Assembly (NCBI GenBank): GCA_023396365.1
Contig: JAEWWL010000060.1
Span: 1 to 21,407, forward strand
DNA from: Methanobacteriota archaeon
Lineage (GTDB): Archaea > Halobacteriota > Methanomicrobia > Methanomicrobiales > Methanomicrobiaceae
Direction: 5' to 3'
Length of the DNA stretch: 21,407 nt
Positions 1 through 6,269 of this stretch are shown one piece after another. The notes beneath the pieces were generated by a model. It saw nothing but the letters and a program-made list of their open reading frames with translations, searched no databases and was not told where the DNA came from. Both the position numbers and the translations under genes were made by a program. Positions within the stretch are counted from its first letter, which is position 1. The number at the start of each line of letters is the position of its first letter.

Positions 1-3
1 TTT

Positions 4-492
4 TCAAACCATATTCTTATACCAGATATAAAAGTCCGTGGTTACAACATCAGTTCCCTGGTTCCAGATAACTACATTTAAGTAATCATCTGAATAGCAT
101 TCAAGAACCTTGTAGTTTACATCGTCAAATCTTTCAACAGGTGTAAACTCGCCTGTGTTTGTTGCCATCTTCTTCTCAAAATTTGACAATTCCTTATCAT
201 TTAAGAATAAGACTGTTACCGGGTGGTTTGCCCGCACCTCTACTTTTAAAGCCTTAAATTTCTGGCCGTTTACATTAGGGCCGTATGAAAAGTAGCCGCC
301 AAGCTGTTTTAATGTGTTTGAACCTTCTCTCCATACAATCCAGTCCAGCTCATCTGCTGAAACTTCGGTCTGGACTGCTGCCTGTGTTTCTGTTGGCTGA
401 ACAGTTTTCTGGCTCTCTGTTCCGGTGCATCCTGATGCAAAAGCTGCTAAAACAAGAGATAAAATCAGTACTGAGATAACAATTTTTTTCAT
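4..492 (-). CDS. Predicted secreted lipoprotein of unknown function
   Basis: A 162-residue protein whose N-terminus is a clear lipoprotein signal: KK at positions 2-3, a hydrophobic stretch over residues 4-19 and a lipobox ending ASGC with the lipidation cysteine at 22. A Thr/Glu/Gln-rich linker (about 23-45) follows, then a soluble domain of about 115 residues rich in Trp, Tyr and Val (for example DWIVWREG and FYIWYKN near the end), probably beta-rich. It should be anchored on the outer face of the cytoplasmic membrane. I do not recognise the domain. The start is supported by GGAG 11 nt upstream of the ATG and a TATA-like element about 48 bp upstream. The stop lies at the window edge but the gene is complete. 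It is on the same strand as hisF but 340 bp away, so probably transcribed separately. Confidence 0.8.
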   Translation of the reverse strand: MKKIVISVLILSLVLAAFASGCTGTESQKTVQPTETQAAVQTEVSADELDWIVWREGSNTLKQLGGYFSYGPNVNGQKFKALKVEVRANHPVTVLFLNDKELSNFEKKMATNTGEFTPVERFDDVNYKVLECYSDDYLNVVIWNQGTDVVTTDFYIWYKNMV

Positions 493-530
493 AATCCAAA
501 TTCTCCAGTGACGAAATGTAATTCAGAATG

Positions 531-552
531 ATATATAATTATATGTATTTAA
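531..552 (-). promoter_or_regulatory. TATA-box-like promoter of the lipoprotein gene
   Basis: Read on the minus strand this is an uninterrupted A/T stretch containing ATACATATAATTATATATC, centred about 48 bp before the lipoprotein ATG. An archaeal start site about 25 bp downstream would leave a leader of about 22 nt holding the GGAG ribosome site. Inferred from composition and spacing only. Confidence 0.45.
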
Positions 553-778
553 TTCTGGCAAGGAAAAATTTCTCTTAACTGCTTATTCTCCTGAAGAAAA
601 GTATTAACAATGCAGGCAGATTTTGTTGACTTCCTGCTAATTTTTACTAATTTTTTGTCTAATCGTTATTATTCAGATTATAATAATCCGCAGAAACTAA
701 AATCATATTTTAATTTGAAGCTGGTGTTTCTAAGACTGCTGTTTAGAAACTAAACTTTTGATAGAAAAGTCTGTACAG

Positions 779-798
779 AAAAAAAAGAGAAGATTTTT
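779..798 (-). terminator. Oligo-T terminator after hisF
   Basis: On the minus strand, 35-55 nt after the hisF stop, the transcript would run through eight consecutive U followed by further pyrimidines. Archaeal RNA polymerase commonly terminates at such oligo-T tracts without a hairpin. Confidence 0.4.
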
Positions 799-832
799 TT
801 TTAAATTTTTCATTGTTGTTAGAATTATTTCC

Positions 833-1639
833 TCAGATTCTGACAGAAACGCCTTTTTCTGCCAGGTATTTTTTTACATCTGAAACAGTCATCTCGCCGA
901 AATGAAAAACTGATGCAGCAAGACAAGCGTCCGCATGTCCGTAAACAAAACCGTCATAGAAGTGCTCTAATTTTCCAACACCGCCCGATGCGATTACAGG
1001 AATTTTAACCTCAGATGCGATTTTGGATGTAATTGGTATATCAAATCCTTCCTTAACACCATCTGTCTCCATTGAAGTTAACAGAATTTCTCCGCACCCG
1101 AGTCTTTCAGCCTCTTTTGCCCATAAAACCGCATCAATTCCGGTCTGTTTGCTTCCGCCATAGATGACAACCTCATACCAGCACTCACTTCCATCCGGCA
1201 TTGAAATTATAGTGACATCATCTGAAAGAGTGTCATTTCGCCTGACATCAATTGCTGATACAATGCACTGGTTTCCAAATTTCTCCGCTCCCTGTCTTAT
1301 CAGTTCAGGATTTTTAATTCCGCTTGTGTTGATGGAGACTTTATCAGCACCGGCACGAAGAAGTGAGTGCATATCATCAACCGAACTAACTCCGCCTCCG
1401 ACTGTTAAGGGAAGGAATAGTTCATCAGCCGCACGGCGGATTACGTCAATTAATGCTCCTCTGTTCTCTTTTGATGCGGTAATGTCTAAAAATACAACCT
1501 CATCTGCACCCTGTTCGTTGTAGCGGGCCGCAAGTTCAACAGGGTCTCCTGCATCGCGAAGGCCGAGAAAATTTGTGCCTTTTACAACACGGCCGTCTTT
1601 TATGTCAAGGCACGGGATTATTCTTTTGGTAAGTGTCAT
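833..1639 (-). CDS. hisF: Imidazole glycerol phosphate synthase, cyclase subunit HisF
   Basis: The cyclase half of IGP synthase. It uses ammonia made by the HisH glutaminase to convert PRFAR to imidazole glycerol phosphate and AICAR in histidine synthesis, in the cytosol. The 268-residue protein has the (beta/alpha)8 family landmarks: the IIPCLDIKDGRVVKG start with the catalytic Asp at 12, TVGGGVSS at about 79-86 (first phosphate site), AIDV with the second catalytic Asp at 131, and PVIASGGVG at about 214-222 (second phosphate site). It is slightly longer than the roughly 250-residue bacterial enzyme. No hisH or other his gene is in the window, so the pathway is scattered. An 88-residue gene lies 49 bp upstream on the same strand and may be co-transcribed. 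No strong ribosome site precedes the ATG. Confidence 0.97.
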   Translation of the reverse strand: MTLTKRIIPCLDIKDGRVVKGTNFLGLRDAGDPVELAARYNEQGADEVVFLDITASKENRGALIDVIRRAADELFLPLTVGGGVSSVDDMHSLLRAGADKVSINTSGIKNPELIRQGAEKFGNQCIVSAIDVRRNDTLSDDVTIISMPDGSECWYEVVIYGGSKQTGIDAVLWAKEAERLGCGEILLTSMETDGVKEGFDIPITSKIASEVKIPVIASGGVGKLEHFYDGFVYGHADACLAASVFHFGEMTVSDVKKYLAEKGVSVRI

Positions 1640-1645
1640 CTTATC

Positions 1646-1657
1646 TAAACCGGTTTA
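1646..1657. repeat. 12-bp perfect palindrome upstream of hisF
   Basis: TAAACCGGTTTA reads the same on both strands and sits 7 bp before the hisF ATG, flanked by A/T-rich sequence that could be a TATA element on the minus strand. It could be an operator, but a 12-bp AT-rich palindrome can arise by chance. Confidence 0.3.
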
Positions 1658-1688
1658 ATTAAATTTTTAATTTTTTTTTACTGGAGCA

Positions 1689-1955
1689 TTATTTGGAATC
1701 AGTATCTCTGAACCATTCTTTTCGGCCCTGGCGGCACTTGTCCCTTGTCTTCTCAACGGTTGTTTCGTAATGCTCTAATGCAATTTTTACACGTTGCGGG
1801 TCTTTTGTGATATCTGAAAAAGTTCCGTTGGAATTTTTTCGCCAGATAGTGCCTGAATTTTTATCAATATAGCATTCACGAAAAACAAACTCACCGTAAC
1901 GGACAAGTTCATCCTTTAAGCCTTTGTTGACTGGTACAAGCACTTTGTTTTCCAT
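1689..1955 (-). CDS. Uncharacterised 88-residue protein
   Basis: A small soluble, charged protein with no membrane segment or signal peptide. The first half looks beta-rich (VLVPVNKGL, then ECYIDKNSGTIWRKNSNG with an aromatic/Asn turn pattern). The second half is a Lys/Arg/Glu-rich helix ending in GRKEWFRDTDSK. Two cysteines (around 28 and 74) are too far apart to suggest a metal site. I do not recognise a family. It is divergent from the SAH hydrolase gene and lies 49 bp upstream of hisF, so it may be the first gene of a two-gene unit with hisF. A weak purine-rich stretch (AGAAGAGAG) precedes the ATG. The long open frame, complete start and stop, and tight spacing support it as a real gene. 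Confidence 0.7.
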   Translation of the reverse strand: MENKVLVPVNKGLKDELVRYGEFVFRECYIDKNSGTIWRKNSNGTFSDITKDPQRVKIALEHYETTVEKTRDKCRQGRKEWFRDTDSK

Positions 1956-1990
1956 ATCTCTCTTCTGCTGTAGATTTTGTGTGCCGGAAT

Positions 1991-2007
1991 GGTAAATAAC
2001 TATTACC
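1991..2007. promoter_or_regulatory. Dyad in the divergent promoter region before the SAH hydrolase
   Basis: GGTAA-N7-TTACC lies between the divergently transcribed 88-residue gene and the hydrolase. The A/T-rich centre (AATAACTAT) could also serve as a TATA element about 50 bp before the preferred TTG start. It may be an operator. The dyad itself is directly visible, but its function is inference. Confidence 0.3.
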
Positions 2008-2050
2008 TTAGGGGTTGAAAATATTAAGAAGTTTATTAGCAGGTGAGAAT

Positions 2051-3277
2051 TTGAATACAGGTGAACTTAAAATGAGCTGGGCAAGGCAGTATATGCCTGT
2101 TCTTGGCGAAATAAGAAAGAGATTTGAGGCTGACAAGCCGTTATCGGGTACAAAAATTGCCATGGCGCTTCATGTTGAGGCAAAAACAGCGGTTCTTGTT
2201 GAAACTCTTGCAGCAGGAGGCGCTGAAGTATACATCACCGGATGCAATCCTCTTTCAACACAGGATGACGTTGCACAGGCCTTAAATTCTGTTAAAGGTG
2301 TTCACTGCTTTGCAAAGCGTGCATGCAGTGTTGAGGAGTATTACGGCGGAATTGACAAAGTCCTGGATGCAAATCCAACTGTCACAATCGATGACGGGAT
2401 GGACTTAATCCACCGCCTTCACACTAAAAGACGCGAGCTTTTGGACAATATCACCGGCGGGTGCGAAGAGACAACAACAGGCATTCACCGCCTGCGCTCT
2501 ATGGCGGCTGAAGGCAAGCTTAAATTTCCGGTAATAGCTGTAAATGACACTCCTATGAAGCGCTGCTTTGACAATGTCCACGGTACAGGCGAGAGTGCAT
2601 TATCAGCAGTTATGATTACAACCAACACTTTAATTGGTGGTAAATGGTTTGTTGTTGCAGGATACGGTTACTGCGGACGCGGTCTTGCAAAGATGGCTCA
2701 TGGTCTTGGTGCAAAGGTAATTGTCACAGAGATTGACCCAAGGCGTGCACTTGAGGCTCATATGGATGGCTACCATGTAATGACTATGGATGAGGCGGCA
2801 AAGATTGGAGATATTTTTGTAACAACTACCGGAAATACATCAATTATTACAGGAAGACACTTCCCTCTTATGAAGGACGGTGCGATTTTATCAAACGCAG
2901 GGCACTTTAATGTCGAAATTGACATCCCGTGGCTTGAGGCAAACAAGGAAGGCTTAGAGCAGCGTGACGGAATTGACACATATGTGATTAAGGGTAAGAA
3001 AATAAGCGTTTTGGCAGAAGGCCGCCTTGTAAACCTTGCCGTTCCCAAAGGTATGGGTCATCCGGTTGAGGTCATGGATTTATCATTTGCACTTCAGGCA
3101 TTATGTTCTGAATACATCAAAAACGAAGGGCCAAAGCTCTCCGGCGGTGTGTATGAGGTGCCAAATGAGATTGATATTACAGTTGCGTCATTAAAGCTTT
3201 CATCTCTTGATGTTTCGATTGACAAATTAACCGAATACCAGGAGAAATACATGACCAGCTGGGATATCGGAACTTAA
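2051..3277 (+). CDS. ahcY: S-adenosylhomocysteine / S-inosylhomocysteine hydrolase
   Basis: An NAD-dependent hydrolase of the SAH hydrolase family that recycles the by-product of SAM-dependent methylation to homocysteine. Numbering from the upstream TTG at 2015, family landmarks are: WARQYMPVL (22-30), TGCNPLSTQDD (75-85), DDGMDL (126-131), GGCEETTTG (148-156), the catalytic VNDTPMKRCFDN with Lys182 and Asp186, the Rossmann glycine motif GYGYCGRG (216-223) and NAGHFN (294-299). The C-terminus is the short archaeal/thermophile type. Some methanogen members prefer S-inosylhomocysteine, so the exact substrate is open. Start choice: TTG at 2051 is preceded by AGGTGAG at a proper distance, whereas TTG at 2015 directly abuts a G-run and follows an in-frame stop at 2009-2011. 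I prefer 2051 (408 residues), but homologues often carry about ten more N-terminal residues, so 2015 (420 residues) remains possible. Confidence 0.95.
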   Translation: MNTGELKMSWARQYMPVLGEIRKRFEADKPLSGTKIAMALHVEAKTAVLVETLAAGGAEVYITGCNPLSTQDDVAQALNSVKGVHCFAKRACSVEEYYGGIDKVLDANPTVTIDDGMDLIHRLHTKRRELLDNITGGCEETTTGIHRLRSMAAEGKLKFPVIAVNDTPMKRCFDNVHGTGESALSAVMITTNTLIGGKWFVVAGYGYCGRGLAKMAHGLGAKVIVTEIDPRRALEAHMDGYHVMTMDEAAKIGDIFVTTTGNTSIITGRHFPLMKDGAILSNAGHFNVEIDIPWLEANKEGLEQRDGIDTYVIKGKKISVLAEGRLVNLAVPKGMGHPVEVMDLSFALQALCSEYIKNEGPKLSGGVYEVPNEIDITVASLKLSSLDVSIDKLTEYQEKYMTSWDIGT

Positions 3278-3435
3278 ATGAATATACAGAATCTGCCAAA
3301 TATTCACAGCTGAATAAAAATTATCCTGAACCACTTCGTAAAAAAGAATTCATCGAAATTAAAGGAAAAGGGAGGGCTGCACGAATTTTTATCACAGAAG
3401 ATGGAAAAAATATATTAAAATTCCTTCCTAAGTAA
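3278..3435 (+). pseudogene. C-terminal remnant of a winged-helix protein
   Basis: Directly after the SAH hydrolase stop, a different plus-strand frame (codons ending at a TAA at 3433-3435) encodes about 52 residues with no start of its own. It contains PEPLRKKEFIEIKGKGRAA followed by RIFITEDGKNILKF, the pattern of a recognition-helix end, the beta-hairpin wing and the last helix of a winged-helix regulator. The ATG at 3278 is in another frame and stops after 11 codons. I interpret it as the 3' end of a gene whose body has been lost. Which protein it came from is unknown; winged-helix domains are common in regulators and in ATP-binding proteins of restriction loci. Confidence 0.45.
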
Positions 3436-3479
3436 ATTTTTATTTTCTTCATCAGCTTAATTTCCCCATACCAAATTTC

Positions 3480-3526
3480 ATTATCATTATCTATCAGAAT
3501 GTAATAAACTGATAGATAATGATAAT
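3480..3526. repeat. Perfect 18-bp inverted repeat upstream of fic
   Basis: ATTATCATTATCTATCAG (3480-3497) and its exact reverse complement (3509-3526) flank an 11-bp spacer, ending 30 bp before the fic ATG. The length and perfection exceed chance expectation even in AT-rich DNA. It could be an operator for the Fic protein's own winged helix or for a lost regulator, or a 5'-leader hairpin hiding the translation start. It lacks a following T-run on the plus strand, so a simple terminator is less likely. Confidence 0.75.
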
Positions 3527-3556
3527 AAGGATCAGACAAATATATGAAATTTAATC

Positions 3557-4840
3557 ATGAAGCTCCCTCTAATTCCTGAATATTCCATTGAAGATGCAAA
3601 AAAGGCATGGGAATATGCTGATACATTTGATGTAATTGATGCCGTTTTCAAATACAATAAAAAATATCTCCACTGGGAAGAGCTAAAATACCGTGAACTT
3701 CCTGTAGATCCTCTTTATATCTGGATACTGATGAAGGCTTTCAGAAAGAGGGATATGAAATATCTTACCTTTGATACAATTGGTTTAAAATACAATCTTC
3801 TCGACGATTTCCTTGAAAAGCTTCATTTTTTGGATAAATCAGCGGCAGGGAGCATTTCATCCGGCCTTGATTCGATGTCCCGTGACAGGGATCAGTTTAT
3901 AATAAATTCATTAATGGAGGAGGCAATCGCATCAAGCCAGATTGAAGGGGCAGCAGTCACAAGAAAAATTGCAAAAAAGATGCTTCGTGAAAAGAGGAAA
4001 CCAGTCAACAAGGACGAGCGGATGATTCTTAACAACTATATCACGATGAAAGAGATCATCAAAATAAAAAATCAGGATCTAACCCCTGAACTTATTCTTA
4101 AAATTCATACCACTATTACCAGAGATACTCTCGATGATCCAAAAGATGAAGGGAGACTAAGGGACAACAATGAGATAAGAGTCTTTGATTTAAGGGGGAA
4201 TATCCTGCACACTCCTCCGGATTTTAAGCTAATTGAAGAACTCATCGAAAAATTCTGTGAGTTTGCAAACAGTGATGATGAGCAGTTTATTCATCCGGTT
4301 ATAAAAGGTATAATCCTTCATTTTTTGATAGGATATATCCATCCGTTCAATGATGGAAACGGCCGGTGTGCACGAAGTATTTTTTATTGGTATATGCTCA
4401 GAAAAGATTACTGGCTCTTTGAATATATGGCTGTATCAAGAGCGATAAAGGATTCAAAAGGCCAGTACAAGATGGCATATCAGTATACGGAAAGTGATGA
4501 AAACGATCTCACATACTTTATCCGATACAATCTTGCAGCAGTAAAAACCGCAGTCGACAACATTCTGAAGTATATCGAGAAAAAACAGAGAGAAAGCAGA
4601 CATGGATTAAAAATTCTTCAGGACAGTGACGGACTGAATCTTCGCCAGGCAGAAATAATCAAATCCCTCATAAAAAGCCCGGATAAACCAATAACGATTA
4701 AAGAGATTGTTGAGACATACCACGTAGCCTATGCAACAGCGAGAAATGATCTCTTCCATCTCGAAAAATCCGGGTATTTATTAAAACAGAAATCAGGAAA
4801 GGAGTATATTTTCATATTCAGGGGGTTGAAAAAAGAATGA
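3557..4840 (+). CDS. Fic-family protein adenylyltransferase (class II) with C-terminal winged helix
   Basis: Fic enzymes usually transfer AMP from ATP to a hydroxyl side chain of a target protein. This 427-residue protein has the full catalytic motif HPFNDGNGRCAR (262-273) with the catalytic His262. An N-terminal inhibitory helix motif, SSQIEG (126-131), matches [S/T]xxxE[G/N], so it is predicted to be self-inhibited (class II) and needs no separate antitoxin. The flap region is around GRLRDN (199-204). Residues about 360-420 form a winged helix (ITIKEIVETYHVAYATARND, then a wing ending KEYIFIF), suggesting DNA binding. No good ribosome site is visible; the ATG is chosen because the conserved N-terminal region starts there. 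It sits between restriction-locus remnants and behind a perfect inverted repeat, so autoregulation is plausible. The protein target is unknown. Confidence 0.93.
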   Translation: MKLPLIPEYSIEDAKKAWEYADTFDVIDAVFKYNKKYLHWEELKYRELPVDPLYIWILMKAFRKRDMKYLTFDTIGLKYNLLDDFLEKLHFLDKSAAGSISSGLDSMSRDRDQFIINSLMEEAIASSQIEGAAVTRKIAKKMLREKRKPVNKDERMILNNYITMKEIIKIKNQDLTPELILKIHTTITRDTLDDPKDEGRLRDNNEIRVFDLRGNILHTPPDFKLIEELIEKFCEFANSDDEQFIHPVIKGIILHFLIGYIHPFNDGNGRCARSIFYWYMLRKDYWLFEYMAVSRAIKDSKGQYKMAYQYTESDENDLTYFIRYNLAAVKTAVDNILKYIEKKQRESRHGLKILQDSDGLNLRQAEIIKSLIKSPDKPITIKEIVETYHVAYATARNDLFHLEKSGYLLKQKSGKEYIFIFRGLKKE

Positions 4841-4982
4841 ATCCCTACTCACAGAATCCAAAGTAGAAGTAGCCGCCCTTGAATGGTTCGCCAATCCTGG
4901 CTATGATATCATATCCGGCTACAAAATTCCTGTAAGATCAAATGCTTCCGAACAGGTTGCTGATTCCTGCAGAAATCCTTAA
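4839..4982 (+). pseudogene. N-terminal remnant of type I restriction subunit HsdR
   Basis: Immediately after fic, a plus-strand frame reads ESLLTESKVEVAALEWF followed by ANPGYDIISGYKI, then loses resemblance and stops at 4980-4982. The pattern LTES..E.AALEW....GY....G is typical of the first residues of type I restriction endonuclease R subunits. The ATG that overlaps the fic stop (4837-4839) is out of frame and ends after nine codons, consistent with a small deletion near the original start. A Fic gene directly before hsdR is a plausible ancestral order. Assignment rests on motif memory, not on a search. Confidence 0.5.
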
Positions 4983-5054
4983 CAATATTTTTTCTCCCTG
5001 CTCGATAAAAGAAGTCAGATTTTATTGGATTTTTTAAATCAAAGGTAGCTGATA

Positions 5055-5261
5055 TTATGCAACAGCGTTTTTGTTAATTGTTTCAATTATCTTTCTGATT
5101 GTGATAATTTCGTTCATATCAAATATTTCAGAGATGCTTCCGGAATCAGTAAACGGAGATTCCATTAAAACACTGCTGTCCTTCATTATTCCGTTCTTTG
5201 CTATGTAGTCAATTATTTTTTTGATCCTGCGTAAGCAGTATCTGCTATTGGGATAATCTAA
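5055..5261 (-). pseudogene. C-terminal remnant of a type I restriction subunit HsdR
   Basis: On the minus strand a frame without a start, bounded by stops at 5262-5264 and 5055-5057, encodes about 69 residues. These include RRIKKIIDYIAKNG, then LMESPFTDSGSISEIFD and finally IIETINKNAVA at the stop. This resembles the last 60 residues of EcoEI-type HsdR proteins (helix with IxxHIAxxx, a xPF..xG segment, then a helix ending LNEALAA-like). Only the 3' end of the gene is left. It points opposite to the HsdR-like N-terminal fragment at 4839, so an inversion or two separate decayed genes must be assumed. The rest of 4983-5054 and 5262-5266 shows nothing further. The next gene starts 5 bp beyond this frame, so its promoter must lie in the relic DNA. 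Confidence 0.45.
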
Positions 5262-5266
5262 TTATT

Positions 5267-6082
5267 ATGACAAAATCTGTGCCTTCAGACCCCCAAAATT
5301 CTCCGCCTCTCTTAGACTTTCATAACATAACCGTGGTGCGGGATGAAAAAACAGTCCTGGATTCAGTATCCCTCACAGTCGGCGCTAATGAAAACATTGC
5401 AATTTTAGGCCCGAACGGTTCGGGAAAGTCCTCATTTATAAGGACAATAACCCGCGAAAACTATCCTTTAATGCAAACAGGCATGCATTATAAAATTCTT
5501 GGAGAGGAGGTCTGGCACGTATCTGATCTTAGAAAAAACTTAGGGATTGTTTCAGCAGATCTTCAGTTCACATTCACCCGCAGCACAACCGGCCGCGATG
5601 TCATATTATCAGGATTTTTTTCAAGCATCGGCCTTTTCTTTCATCATAATGTTACAGCAGAAATGAACGATAAAGCTGATAAGATAATTAGTTTTCTTGA
5701 CATTGGAAAGCTGCAGGACCGGCCAATGAGAGATTTGTCAACAGGCGAGCAGAGGCGTTTTTTAATCGGGCGTGCACTTGTCCATGAACCAAAGGCCCTT
5801 ATTCTTGATGAGCCCACATCAGGACTTGACCTTTTTGCACTTCACAGGTTCAGGGACACGATAAGAAAGATAGCACAATCGGGCACAGGGATTATTATGG
5901 TAACGCACAACCTCCATGACATAATTCCGGAAATATCAAGGGTTGTTCTGATGAAAGACGGCAGATTTTTTATGGACGGAAAAAAAGAGGATATTTTAAC
6001 TGACGAAATTATCGGGGGGCTCTTTGATGTTCCCTTAAAAATAAAAAAAGAAGATAACTGGTATTACGCAACAGGATATTAG
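5267..6082 (+). CDS. Orphan ABC transporter-type ATPase (ModF/YlmA-like)
   Basis: A 271-residue single ABC ATPase. Walker A is GPNGSGKS (48-55), the signature LSTGEQRR begins at 157, Walker B is ALILDEPTSGLD (from 177), and the switch histidine is in VTHNLHD (about 214). The region between (ILGEEVWHVSDLRKNLGIVS, about 77-96) resembles the ModF/PhrA/YlmA group of cytosolic ATP-binding proteins linked to metal or molybdate handling. No permease or binding protein is adjacent, so it either partners with a distant system or does not transport. The domain starts at about residue 15, which fits the chosen ATG; no ribosome site is evident and a short-leader mRNA is possible. It follows the degraded restriction locus and converges on the Dsr-LP gene. 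Confidence 0.88.
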   Translation: MTKSVPSDPQNSPPLLDFHNITVVRDEKTVLDSVSLTVGANENIAILGPNGSGKSSFIRTITRENYPLMQTGMHYKILGEEVWHVSDLRKNLGIVSADLQFTFTRSTTGRDVILSGFFSSIGLFFHHNVTAEMNDKADKIISFLDIGKLQDRPMRDLSTGEQRRFLIGRALVHEPKALILDEPTSGLDLFALHRFRDTIRKIAQSGTGIIMVTHNLHDIIPEISRVVLMKDGRFFMDGKKEDILTDEIIGGLFDVPLKIKKEDNWYYATGY

Positions 6083-6120
6083 TGGTTTTTAAAATATCAA
6101 TGAAATACAAAAACATGATC

Positions 6121-6192
6121 AATTAGTATTTATTGAAGGGGTCTTCAGTCGAAATACTAGTCAACTACTAAAATCTACTAAATTAGTATTTA
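6121..6192. repeat. TAGTA/TACTA repeat cluster between convergent genes
   Basis: AATTAGTATTTA occurs at 6121-6132 and again at 6181-6192, exactly 60 bp apart, each followed within a few bases by GGGGT. The inverted core AAATACTA lies at 6152-6159, and CTACTAAA occurs at 6165-6172 and 6175-6182, one helical turn apart. In all, five TAGTA/TACTA cores fall within about 70 bp. It lies in a convergent 3' region, where promoters are not expected. Its role is unknown. Confidence 0.6.
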
Positions 6193-6236
6193 GGGGTGTG
6201 GGGCTGTTTGAGAAAAATTCGAAAAAGACGGCCTGA

Positions 6237-6257
6237 TATCAGGGCAGTGCCCTGATA
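6237..6257 (-). terminator. Hairpin terminator after the Dsr-LP gene
   Basis: TATCAGGGCA (6237-6246) and TGCCCTGATA (6248-6257) form a perfect dyad 12 nt after the Dsr-LP stop. On the minus strand it is followed by two T-runs (TCTTTTTCG, AATTTTTC), as expected for a terminator. It may serve both convergent genes. Confidence 0.55.
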
Positions 6258-6269
6258 AAATGCTGTCTC

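Larger units (their letters stand above)
493..832. other. 340-bp AT-rich intergenic region
   Basis: It holds the lipoprotein promoter at one end and poly-T/poly-A tracts next to hisF at the other. There is an 8-bp inverted repeat, GTTTCTAA (726-733) and TTAGAAAC (743-750), with a 9-nt loop, which could be a hairpin. A plus-strand reading frame of 47 codons (610-753) exists but has strongly AT-biased residues and no ribosome site, so I do not call it a gene. Confidence 0.6.

Noticed and set aside
610..753. A 47-codon plus-strand frame in the lipoprotein-hisF gap
   Set aside because: Residues are dominated by Leu, Phe, Asn and Tyr as expected from AT-rich non-coding DNA, and there is no ribosome site or recognisable motif.
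3321..3539. A 72-residue minus-strand frame ahead of fic
   Set aside because: It is antisense to the winged-helix remnant and its first half is the inverted repeat; the translation has no domain character.
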